Under the pieces are notes generated by a model. It was not told the DNA's origin and ran no database searches. It worked only from the letters and a program-made list of their open reading frames with translations. The position numbers and the translations under genes are program-made. Of a DNA stretch of 64,000 bases, positions 55,594 to 64,000 are shown piece by piece. Each line of letters opens with the position of its first letter. Within the stretch, counting starts at the first letter, position 1. This DNA is from Primula veris (taxonomy: Eukaryota; Streptophyta; Magnoliopsida; Ericales; Primulaceae). The DNA is taken from NCBI GenBank assembly GCA_963682055.1, contig OY821744.1:6550835-6614834 (forward strand). Reading direction: 5' to 3'.

Positions 55594-58310
55594 ATGGTTA
55601 TTAAACACGGAGCCGGCAAGGGCCCGATGGTTGCCCCTACTCCGCAACGCTTGGCCGTGATGGCCAACGCGCTCCCATTCCGGGCTATGGTCCTCGACCC
55701 GTCCCTGAGCATCGATAGCAACGATAGCAGCATCATGGTACGGACTCACGGGTCCGACCTCGAAGAGTTCCGACAACTCTGCGGGATCGGCGAAGGGTTC
55801 CGTCTTCGGAGGTGTCAGAACTCCGACGAGGTGAACGGGATCGTAGCGGATCCGAAGAGCATGGTGACGCTCTCTCTCTCATCCCTTCTGTACGGGGGCA
55901 CTCATCTCCCTATCCCGGAGCTGCTGGCGGAGTTATGCGCCTGGACGCAAACTCTCCCTTGTCAGTGGCCTCTGCAAGCCTACCGGATCTGCGCCGGGAT
56001 GGAGGCTCTGAACGAGCTATTGGGCTCGACTCTACCGGAGCCATTGGGGTTAAGGGAGCTGATCGCTTGTTACGAGTTTTTACAGAGCGAGCCTAGCTCC
56101 CAAGCCAAAAGCAGGCAGCCGTACCTGCGGTGTCGGTCGCATAACCAGCTTATCTTGGGTAACTCTGATTCGAATCGGGGTTACACACAAGATGTAATCG
56201 TGGTGGAGGGTAACTGGCTCCGCCGTGATGACCTGATCCTCCCAACCAGACCGGGGAGGGTCCTAAGCAACAAAGAGAACAAGGCCACGGTGGTCGCGAG
56301 GCTAAGGGGTCTTGGGGAGCCGAATGTGAGGTCGATCGAGCTGGCCTTGAACTGGTGGGGTCCGGACGGGACCGACGCAGGCGCTCGCGACGCGGAGCGC
56401 CTGTTACTATGTGGCTCCCCCACAAGCTGTAAGGGGAATGAGTTCCTCTGGCCCCCTAGGACCTTCTGTCCCGTGGGGTACTCCCGGGAACGGTGGGAGA
56501 AGGAGAAGGGTTTTGAATCCACCCTCCCACCTAAGGCCATCAAAGAAACTGAGGCTGAGGCTGGGGTTATGCCCGTGGCGAAGAAGGCGACGAAGCCGAA
56601 GCCAAGCAGCAGAGCGAAGGCCGTGGTGATTACCTCCTTTGCTCCTTCGTCGGCCGGGGTTATGTTTGAAACCCGGCCTGATGGTACCGTCCTCCATTAT
56701 AGGGAGGGGGCGGACGGTACCCGCAGCTATATCGACCAGTATGGGAAACCGTTGCTTGATGTCCCTCCCCTGAGCTCGAGGGCACCGGACACGACGGGCT
56801 TCTTTCGTCTGGAAGATAGTTCTCCTGAGGCCCCACCCACCGGGCCAGCCTTGGGCACCTCACGGACTTTGGTGAGTCAGCTTCCCTTCTTCCATTCTTC
56901 AGCTTCACAGTTGACTAAATTTTGTAAAAAATTTTTTGACTCCTTATCTTTGTCTAAACCATGTAGGTTGTCCGTTCTGACGAGGAAGAGGAGGAGGTTG
57001 CCGCCGAGGCTGGGGGCGAGGAGGAGATTGTCGAGGCCAGAAGTGGCGAGGAGGCGGAGATTATTGAGCCCGAGGCTAGTGAGGGAGAGGTCGACGGGGT
57101 AAGGGACGAGGAGGTGGAAGAGGTGGAGGCTTTGGAGCCCGAGGCTGAGGTGGAGGAGGGGGTCGTCGGGACAAGGGACGACGAAGTGGTTGAAGTGGCT
57201 CCCGCGGATGCTAAGTTAAAGACCTTGGAGAGGTTGGGAGGCCTGGCGGGGCAGTTGAGGCGTGAACGAGCCGCTCGTAAAGCCGAAGCAGCCGAAGCTG
57301 CCAAGAGAAAGAGGGAGGAGTTGAAGGCCCCTCGGGATGCGAAGAAGGCCCGTGTCGGGGATTCTGAGCCGAGGGGGGATGTGGTCGCTGCAGAAGAGCG
57401 AGCGGTGTCATCCGTTCAGGCAAAGGGCCCGATGCCTAGCGCTTCGGGCTCAAGCTCAGGCTCTGGCTCCCCGTTCCCAAGGATGCCTATTCAGACTCCG
57501 GAGGAGGTCAAGGCGGCAACCGGGGTTCGGAGCATTATGGAGGGCCATCCCTCTGCTGGCCTGCTTGCTCTGGCCGCGCTTCAGCAGCAGACTGTCGAGG
57601 CCGACCAACGTGGTCGCGACCTTGCTTCCGCCATGACGTCGGCGATGGCCATGATCCCGCAGGTAAAACGTTGTTTTCGTTGTGCCATTGTTTTTCGTTT
57701 ATTTCTTGAATTCTTGCTAAGTGTTGCTCTTCTTTCGTAGGCCTACTTGACGATGAACCAATACGTCTACCAGCAAGGGCAACTGGTGAGGTCGTGGGCT
57801 TCGAAGGCAGAGGCCAATGCTAAACTGGCCGAAGACGCTCTGAAGAAGGCGGAGGGGGCCCAGAAAAGGGCGGAGAGGGCCGAGGGCCTCATCGAGTCCT
57901 TGGAAGCTCGGAGAGCGGAGGCCGCGAAGGCCGGTGCTGAGGCTGAGGAGCGTGCCCAAGCTGCGGTGACGGCTCTGAAGGAGGTTGAAGCGAGCGTGGC
58001 CGATAAAGTGAAAGCTGCGGTCGAAGACGCTGAGGCCGGGGTGGCCGAAAAAGTAAAGGCTGCGGTTCAAGCCGCCGAGGCAGAGATGAGCGCCGCCTTG
58101 GAGCTATTGACACAGAAGGACTTTAATTCCTTCTACGTCGATGGCTGGTCTGAGACAGCAGCTTTTATGAGGGCGGGACCGGATCATCCGGTGTGGAACA
58201 TGGAAAACATTTTTGTTCCGGTCCCCTCTGCTCCAGTCCCCGAGGTGGTCCCCTTAACCCCTCGAGCCCTTTCGGACGCCGATGCAGATGATGATGAGGG
58301 GGCATCCTAG
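55594..58310 (+). CDS. Antisense ORF of the gypsy element (Transposase_28-like), 847 aa, 3 exons
   Basis: Exons 55594-56871, 56967-57662, 57741-58310, joined in frame by GT/AG introns of 95 and 78 bp. I prefer the ATG at 55594 (MVIKHGAGKGP) because the upstream in-frame ATG at 55480 lies only a few bases after the TATA box, where transcription would hardly have begun. Residues ~40-290 resemble the domain called putative gypsy-type transposon (Transposase_28): LSLSSLLYGGTHLPIPELLAEL, WPLQAYRICAGMEALNEL, LRELIACYEF. The middle is Pro/Lys-rich, then very acidic (EEEEVAAEAGGEEEIV), and the C-terminal third is an Ala/Lys/Glu coiled coil (KAEANAKLAEDALKKAEGAQ). Such extra ORFs are known in Tat-lineage elements; their function is unknown. 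Frame and splice sites are intact. Confidence 0.8.
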
Positions 58311-58556
58311 GGCTTTTTGTGGTTTTTAGATTTTATTCTCGATGTAATTTCCTTTTTTGTACTTAGCATGTAATAGCTTTCCATTGAATGAAATGAAAAA
58401 ACAATTTTGGACTTGTCTTTTATTCTTCTGTGTTTTATTTCTATACTTCCGTTGTGATTTATACGTTGTATGCATGCTCCCAAATGAGTGGGCCTTAGTG
58501 CTTCGGCGTTGGGGCGCTCGTTTAATACAACTCATAACTTGTAAACCGAAGTAACA

Positions 58557-59170
58557 CAGAAAATTTAAATGAATTGAAAAATTCAAGTAAATATGAACCG
58601 GGGTGCCGTACAGGCTCGTGTTCTGAAACACTTAGAGAAAATTTAAATGAACTGAAAAATCCAAGTAAATATGAACCGGGGTGCCGTATAGGCTCGTGTT
58701 CTGAAACACTTAGAGAATTTAAATGAACTGAAAAATTCAAGTAAATATGAACCGGGGTGCCGTATAGGCTCGTGTTCTGAAACACTTAGAGAATTTAAAT
58801 GAACTTAAAAATCCAAGTAAATAGAACCGAGGTGCCGTATAGGCTCGTGTTCTGAAACACAGAGAATTTAAATGAACTGAAAAATCCAAGTAAATAGAAC
58901 CGGGGTGCCGTATAGGCTCGTGTTCTGAAACACAGAGAGAATTTAAATGAACTGAAAAATCCAAGTAAATAGAACCGGGGTGCCGTATAGGCTCGTGTTC
59001 TGAAACACAGAGAATTTAAATGAACTGAAAAATCCAAGTAAATAGAACCGGGGTGCCGTATAGGCTCGTGTTCTGAAACACAGAGAATTTAAATGAACTG
59101 AAAAATTCAAGTAAATAGAACCGGGGTGCCGTATAGGCTCGTGTTCTGAAACACTTAAAGAAAATTTAAA
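58557..59170. repeat. Tandem array, 8 units of ~70-80 bp
   Basis: Each unit has AGAATTTAAATGAACTGAAA, then CAAGTAAAT(AT)GAACC and GGGTGCCGTATAGGCTCGTG followed by TTCTGAAACAC. Eight copies of the GTGCCGTA(T/C)AGG core lie between 58590 and 59160. It separates the 3' ends of the antisense ORF and pol. Tandem repeats in this part of Tat elements are known to seed satellite DNA. Confidence 0.9.
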
Positions 59171-59271
59171 TGAACAACAAACAACAACAGTTTTTATTTA
59201 TAAAGCCCGCAGGCATAAATTTACATCAAATTCTTTTTTACACCAAGACACAAAGTCATAAAGGCCGAGCC

Positions 59272-62200
59272 CTACGGGTAGTACTTCCTTAGGTTGTTGA
59301 CGTTCCAAGGTCGGTCCACCGGGACATTGTTAGGAAGGCGACCCAGCAGATAGGCCCCGTTCCCAACTGCACCGAGGATTCGATAGGGGCCTTCCCAATT
59401 GGGGCCTAGCTTGCCGTCGGACTGTATCCTGGTGTTGTTGTTTACTTTTCGTAACACGAGGTCTTCGTCTTGGAAACGTCTGGCGTTCACTCTTTTGTTA
59501 TAAGAACGCCCCAGCTCGTTTTTATATTCGGCGTTACGGATGGCCGCAACCTCCCTTCTTTCTTCAGCGTAGTCCAGCTCTAGCCCCATCATCTTTTCAT
59601 TAAGCCCGTTTTCCACCATGTCCGTCCTCAGAGAAGGAAGCCCGATTTCTAACGGGATGATGGCTTCCATTCCGTAAGTAAGGCTATAGGGTGTCTGTTG
59701 AGTGCCCCGTCTTCTCGTCGTTCGGTAGGCCCAAAGGACGTGATGCAGTTCTGCAGCCCATCGTCCTTTGGACTCGTCTAGCCTCTTCTTGATTCCGTCG
59801 AGCACGGTCTTGTTTGATACCTCGGCTTGTCCGTTGCATTGGGGATACGATGGGGTCGAATAGTAGTTCTTGATGTGATACTTTGCATACATCGTTTTTA
59901 ATTTATCCCCGGTGAACTGTCCCCCATTGTCCGCGACGATTGAGTAGGGGATTCCGAATCTGGTGATCACGTCTCTCCAGAGGAAACGTATCACTTCGGC
60001 CTCTGTGATTTTCGCCAAGGCCACGGCCTCCACCCACTTTGAGAAGTAATCGGTGACCATGAGGAGGAACTTCTTTCCCCCCGGGGCTACGGGGAATGGC
60101 CCGACGATATCCATGCCCCATTGTGCAAAGGGCCAGGGCGAGGTTACGCTGCTCATTTTTTGCGCCGGGGCATGGGGTATGGGTGAGTACTTCTGACACT
60201 TTTCGCACCTGAGTACGAAAGCCTTGGCGTCCTTCTGCATGAGGGGCCACCAATATCCGTGGGTCAAGGCTCGGTTGGCCAGCGATCTGCCCCCGGTATG
60301 GCTCCCACACGTTCCTTCGTGAATTTCCTCCATGACCCTCATTACCGTGTCAGGATGGACGCAGAGTAAGTAGGGGCCAGAAAACGATCTTTTATAGAGC
60401 TTGTCGTTGGGAGCTATCCAGAATCCCAGTGCCGTTCTTCTTATTTTCTCGGCCTCTTTCTTGTCATTGGGAAGATCACCGGAGCGATGATATTCGATTA
60501 TGGGGTCCATCCAGCTTGGCTCCGGCGGGAGGTCAGTCACCATGTTAATTGTTGCCTTAGCCTCGATGCTAGGCGAAGGGACATATTCTACGGTGATGAC
60601 TCTCTCTTTTTTATCACCCATGACCGAGGCTAGGGTCGCTAGTGCATCGGCGTGGGTGTTCTCGTTTCTGTTTATGTTGACGATTTCTTGACATTCAAAG
60701 CTTTGGAGTATTCCGGAAGCGATAGCCACGTAGCTGGCCATCCTGTCGTCCTTCGTCTGAAATTCACCACTGATCTGGCTGCTGACTAATTGAGAGTCCA
60801 TATGCACCAGTATCTTCTTGATTCCGAGGCTTCGGGCCATTTTCAGGCCGGCGATAACGGCCTCATATTCGGCCTCGTTATTGGTGGCTCTGAAGCCAAG
60901 TTGGATCGACTTCTCAATCACATCCCTTTGTGGAGATCGGAGTACGACGCCGAGGCCGGACCCTTTCTTATTGGCGGCTCCATCCGCGTGCAAGATCCAG
61001 GTCTCGGGGGCACAACCTGTGATGTCGGGGCATTGAGTCGTCCCAGTGAATTTTGCCACGAAGTCGGCCAGGGCCTGTCCCTTGACGGACCTTCGCGGCG
61101 CATAGCTGATGTCGTAGGCGTTCAAGTGGCAGGCCCACTTCATCATTCGTCGAGAGAGATCCCCCTTTTGGAGTATTTCTCGCACAGGCTGGTCCGTATA
61201 GACCACAATGCTGTGTGCAGAGAAATAGTGAGCAAGTTTTCGTGAGGCCACGACGAGGGCTAGGATGAGTTTTTCCAAAGGCATATACCTAGCCTCGGCA
61301 TCGAGGAGAGTTTTGCTCACGTAATAGATAGGCCTTTGCTCCCTGTCGAGTTCCTTGATAAGGACGGCGCTGACGGCTATCTCAGACACGGCCAGGTATA
61401 GGGTAAGGACATCGCCTGGGTCCGGCTTGGTTAGAAGGGGCGGACTTCCGAGGTAGTCCACCAGCTCGGTGAACGCACACCGGCATTCATCGTTCCATTC
61501 GAATTTCTTCTGAGCTTTTAAGGCCGTAAAGAACGGCTTGCATCGGTCCCCGAACCGGGCAATAAATCGGTTGAGGGCGGCAGCCATCCCGGCTAGCTTT
61601 TGTATGTCCCTTCTCTTCTCAGGTGTTTTCAAATTTTTCAAGGCAGAGATCTGGGACGGGTTCGCTTCGATGCCGCGGTGGGTCACCATGAACCCCAGGA
61701 ATTTGCCGGCGCCTACCCCGAAGGCACATTTAGAGGCGTTCAGCTTCAGGTCATGCCTTCGTATTGTTTCGAACACCTCCCTTAGGTCGGATAGGTGGTC
61801 CCTCTCCTGGGTGCTTTTTACCACCATGTCGTCAATATAGACCTCCATGGTTCGGCCTATGTTCTTAGAGAATATCTTGGTGACCATTCTCTGATAGGTC
61901 GCCCCGGCGTTCTTAAGTCCGAAGGGCATCACTTTGTAGCAGTAATTTCCCCTTGGGGTGATGAAGGCAGTTTTTTCTTGGTCGGCCTCCGACATAGGTA
62001 TTTGATGGTAGCCGGAGCAGGCATCCAGGAAGCTCATTCTGGCGGCCCCGGCCGTAGAGTCCACTATTTGATCGATTTTGGGCAAGGGGAAAGGATCCTT
62101 TGGACAGGCCTTGTTGAGGCTCGTATAATCGATGCATACCCTCAACTTTCCGTTCTTTTTGGGGACCACTACGGGATTGGCGAGCCATCTGGGGTAATAA

Positions 62201-63849
62201 ACTTCCCTGATGGCCCCGGCCAGAAGAAGCTTCTCTACTTCCTCGTTTATGGCATCGGCATGCTCTGGACTGACGCGGCGCCCCTTTTGCATCACGGGCT
62301 TGGCATCCGGGTTGACGTTTAATTGGTGGCAGGCGAGGTCGGAACTGATGCCTGGCATCTCGCTTGGACCCCATGCAAAATTGTCGAGGTATTGGAGAAG
62401 GAGTTCGACGAGGTCGGTGACCTCAGGTTTGGTAAGCTTTGCCCCCACCATAAAAAAGTGGTCCTCGTCATGCCCCGGGATTTGGACTTTCAGCAGTCCC
62501 TCCTCCACCTTGTCTTCGGCCTCAGGCCCCATCTTTTTGTTTAGTTCCCTCAGCAGCTTCGGGTCCTCTGCCTCGATGTTCATGGCACTTTGGGCCGGCA
62601 CCATCTTTTTGCCGGAATACATGGCCATGGCACAGCTGCGTGAGACTTTCTGATTTCCTGAGATGGTTTCCACGCCAGAATCAGTTGGATACTTAACCTT
62701 TTGGTGTAAGGTGGAGGAGATTCCATCTATTCTATGGAGCCACGGGCGCCCCAATATCACGTTGTAAACAGAGGGGACATTCACCACCGTGAACTCCACG
62801 CCCATTACTTTCGTACCAGTTTTCACGGGCAAGGTTATGTTTCCTTTGGGCCGGACCGCCTCCGAGTTGAATCCATATAGGGGAGGGACGTCGGTTTCCA
62901 ACTGTTCCTCTTTGAGTCCCATCTTTCGAAAGAGGTCTTCAAAGAGTATATTGACCGACGCTCCTTGATCAACGAGGATCCGTCCTACAGCGCATAGGCC
63001 TATCTGTGCCGAGATAACGAGGGCATCAGTGTGGGGCACGTCCACCCCCACCAGGTCGAAGTCAGTGAAGCTTACATCCGGCTTGGAATTGCGCTTATAC
63101 TTTTTCCGAGGGCTTGAGCTTTCTGCGAGGCAGACGTACTGCTTCATCAATGCTTCCCGTGCTGAGGTTCTTTCTGCCCCATTCTGGATTGACCTTTTGG
63201 GCCCAGAGTGAATGACATGACAGATCATCACCGGTGGGGGGAGGTCCCGCTGCCTCTCATCAACCCCTTCTCCATCTCGGTCGGATTCTCTTCGAGATTT
63301 GACATATTTATCCATTAGGCCATCCCGGACCCATCCCTCGAGCCTGGCCTTCAAACCATGGCACTCGGAGGTATGGTGGCCGCGACCCCTGTGGTATTCA
63401 CAGATTTTGTCGTTAGGCCCTGGGGCCGGCTCGTTCCGTAGTGGGAGAGGCCAAGAGAAGAAAGGTTCGTTCTCAATCTTGTTAAGAAGGTCGACAAGAG
63501 GTAGGCGAAAGGTGGTGGAATAGGCAGCGCCCGACCCCGAGGCGACAGGGGTTTGATGCCCCGGTCGGGGGTCCTCTTTTCTTCTTTTAGGGGCCGGTTG
63601 CGGGTTTCTTCCCGTTCGTGGCCGCTCCATCCTTTCCGCTATGGGCCGGTTTCTTCGAGGGCTCGTTGCGACGAACCGATCCCTTGGCTGGTCGATAAGG
63701 GCTACGGAACGTGTTGCCCCGGCAGACCTCATGTCCTTCTCAATGTCGATATGCTGTTTTATGAGGGACCTCAGTTGAGGAACAGAGTTGGGGGGGGGGG
63801 GGGGGGGGGTCGCGATCATCTCGTTTCGGATCCTGCTCCCGACTACCAT
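59272..63849 (-). CDS. Gypsy Gag(C-terminal)-Pol polyprotein, 1525 codons visible
   Basis: Polyprotein of a Ty3/gypsy element of the Tat lineage. In order: gag C-terminus with a zinc finger near 150 (CEYHRGRGHHTSECH); aspartic protease near 290-310 (LVDQGASVNIL); reverse transcriptase ~540-740 (CIDYTSLNKACPKDPFPLP, active site VYIDDMVV near 670); retroviral-type RNase H ~800-930 (YYVSKTLLDAEARY); second RNase H ~950-1080 (LHADGAANKKGSGLG, ATNNEAEYEAV, VHMDSQLV); integrase ~1140-1430 with HHCC (HEGTCGSHTGG...CEKCQK) and D,D,E in WGMDIVG, VADNGGQF and NGQAEVSN. It ends VNNLRKYYP. The Met at 63849 is not the true start: the frame continues upstream and meets a TAA at 63952-63954. The stop codon lies at the left end, next to the tandem array. 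Confidence 0.93.
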   Translation of the reverse strand: MVVGSRIRNEMIATPPPPPPNSVPQLRSLIKQHIDIEKDMRSAGATRSVALIDQPRDRFVATSPRRNRPIAERMERPRTGRNPQPAPKRRKEDPRPGHQTPVASGSGAAYSTTFRLPLVDLLNKIENEPFFSWPLPLRNEPAPGPNDKICEYHRGRGHHTSECHGLKARLEGWVRDGLMDKYVKSRRESDRDGEGVDERQRDLPPPVMICHVIHSGPKRSIQNGAERTSAREALMKQYVCLAESSSPRKKYKRNSKPDVSFTDFDLVGVDVPHTDALVISAQIGLCAVGRILVDQGASVNILFEDLFRKMGLKEEQLETDVPPLYGFNSEAVRPKGNITLPVKTGTKVMGVEFTVVNVPSVYNVILGRPWLHRIDGISSTLHQKVKYPTDSGVETISGNQKVSRSCAMAMYSGKKMVPAQSAMNIEAEDPKLLRELNKKMGPEAEDKVEEGLLKVQIPGHDEDHFFMVGAKLTKPEVTDLVELLLQYLDNFAWGPSEMPGISSDLACHQLNVNPDAKPVMQKGRRVSPEHADAINEEVEKLLLAGAIREVYYPRWLANPVVVPKKNGKLRVCIDYTSLNKACPKDPFPLPKIDQIVDSTAGAARMSFLDACSGYHQIPMSEADQEKTAFITPRGNYCYKVMPFGLKNAGATYQRMVTKIFSKNIGRTMEVYIDDMVVKSTQERDHLSDLREVFETIRRHDLKLNASKCAFGVGAGKFLGFMVTHRGIEANPSQISALKNLKTPEKRRDIQKLAGMAAALNRFIARFGDRCKPFFTALKAQKKFEWNDECRCAFTELVDYLGSPPLLTKPDPGDVLTLYLAVSEIAVSAVLIKELDREQRPIYYVSKTLLDAEARYMPLEKLILALVVASRKLAHYFSAHSIVVYTDQPVREILQKGDLSRRMMKWACHLNAYDISYAPRRSVKGQALADFVAKFTGTTQCPDITGCAPETWILHADGAANKKGSGLGVVLRSPQRDVIEKSIQLGFRATNNEAEYEAVIAGLKMARSLGIKKILVHMDSQLVSSQISGEFQTKDDRMASYVAIASGILQSFECQEIVNINRNENTHADALATLASVMGDKKERVITVEYVPSPSIEAKATINMVTDLPPEPSWMDPIIEYHRSGDLPNDKKEAEKIRRTALGFWIAPNDKLYKRSFSGPYLLCVHPDTVMRVMEEIHEGTCGSHTGGRSLANRALTHGYWWPLMQKDAKAFVLRCEKCQKYSPIPHAPAQKMSSVTSPWPFAQWGMDIVGPFPVAPGGKKFLLMVTDYFSKWVEAVALAKITEAEVIRFLWRDVITRFGIPYSIVADNGGQFTGDKLKTMYAKYHIKNYYSTPSYPQCNGQAEVSNKTVLDGIKKRLDESKGRWAAELHHVLWAYRTTRRRGTQQTPYSLTYGMEAIIPLEIGLPSLRTDMVENGLNEKMMGLELDYAEERREVAAIRNAEYKNELGRSYNKRVNARRFQDEDLVLRKVNNNTRIQSDGKLGPNWEGPYRILGAVGNGAYLLGRLPNNVPVDRPWNVNNLRKYYP

Positions 63850-64000
63850 GTTTTGCCTAAAGGCAGCTATGGCGGTGGAGTCGGGACAGTCCGCGCATTC
63901 GGCATGCTTCAGCCAAAACCGACTATCATAATTCTCGAGGGTCTCTTTAGATTAGACTCTCACTTGATAGAGTTGCTCCGGCTGGGCAGCTCTCTCTTTC
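63850..64000 (-). pseudogene. Upstream gag segment with in-frame stop
   Basis: In the same frame as pol, the minus strand reads EQLYQVRV, then TAA (63952-63954), then SKETLENYDSRFWLKHAE and continues without a break into the pol frame. This is gag-like sequence (retrotransposon gag motif LYQVR...KETLENY). The stop would separate N-terminal gag from the rest, so the copy is probably non-autonomous unless read through. Confidence 0.7.

Larger units (their letters stand above)
54365..64000 (-). mobile_element. Tat/Retand-type Ty3/gypsy retrotransposon, minus strand, 5' part cut by window edge
   Basis: Reading leftward: end of gag, pol (59272-63849), a tandem-repeat block, an ORF in antisense orientation (55594-58310) and the 3' LTR (54365-55099). 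A second, cellular/archaeal-type RNase H after the retroviral-type one, plus an extra antisense ORF before the 3' LTR, are known hallmarks of the Tat lineage (Retand-like group). The element is far more GC-rich than its surroundings. The 5' LTR, primer site and N-terminal gag lie beyond position 64000, so age from LTR divergence cannot be read. Confidence 0.88.

Noticed and set aside
61795..62322. 175-codon plus-strand frame opposite pol, and other frames antisense to pol
   Set aside because: GC-rich shadow frames of the reverse transcriptase region; no own promoter or domain.

Overview
This is a plant nuclear window, almost certainly from a eudicot with an AT-rich, repeat-dense genome. It has GT/AG introns, a NAC transcription factor, Ty1/copia and Ty3/gypsy LTR retrotransposons, hAT-type and Mutator-like (MULE) DNA transposons, and no bacterial-type operons. 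I cannot name the species. Only two ordinary host genes are convincing: a NAC gene on the minus strand (about 8.1-12.7 kb) and a small L7Ae-fold gene resembling an RNase P p38/POP3-type subunit on the plus strand (45.6-49.4 kb). Nearly everything else is mobile DNA or its debris.

Layout: 1-4.7 kb holds a 70-bp tandem duplication, a degenerate repeat block, an old gypsy LTR and a clean copia-like solo LTR (3421-4655, TSD AAACT). At 6538-7463 lies a non-autonomous hAT element (8-bp TSD TGCACTAG). At 8.1-12.7 kb is the NAC gene with a 36-codon uORF, a 5' UTR intron and a repeat-filled second intron. MULE-1 occupies 13.6-24.9 kb. An intact Ty1/copia element begins at 27344, and its 3' LTR is split by MULE-2 (32040-43844); the copia resumes at 43848 and ends at 43967. 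At 45.6-49.4 kb is the L7Ae gene. From 54365 to the window end runs a minus-strand Tat/Retand-type Ty3/gypsy element: 3' LTR, a spliced antisense ORF with its own promoter, a tandem repeat, then pol and the C-terminal part of gag.

The most striking content is the pair of ~11.3-11.8 kb MULEs. Each carries two convergent multi-exon genes: a 1022-aa protein with a C-terminal Ulp1/C48-like protease domain (plus strand) and a 719-aa MURA transposase (minus strand). Their introns and untranslated parts are saturated with a short word, TCAGACTGTTT, and its close variants (by hand count roughly 95 exact CAGACTGT/ACAGTCTG octamers in MULE-1). It is essentially absent from exons and lies mostly on the sense strand of the gene that contains it. 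This resembles the binding-motif arrays of VANDAL/VANC anti-silencing systems in Arabidopsis but with a different word and a Ulp1-carrying element. It is my leading candidate for an undescribed system.

Timing can be read directly: the copia LTRs are identical over 191 bp and its 1467-codon ORF is open, so it inserted recently; MULE-2 sits inside its 3' LTR, so it is younger still. The intact 5' LTR gives the exact empty site and shows a target duplication of only TTA, not the 9-bp duplication usual for MULEs. Exon boundaries below are my own reading of splice consensus and frame; none has transcript support.
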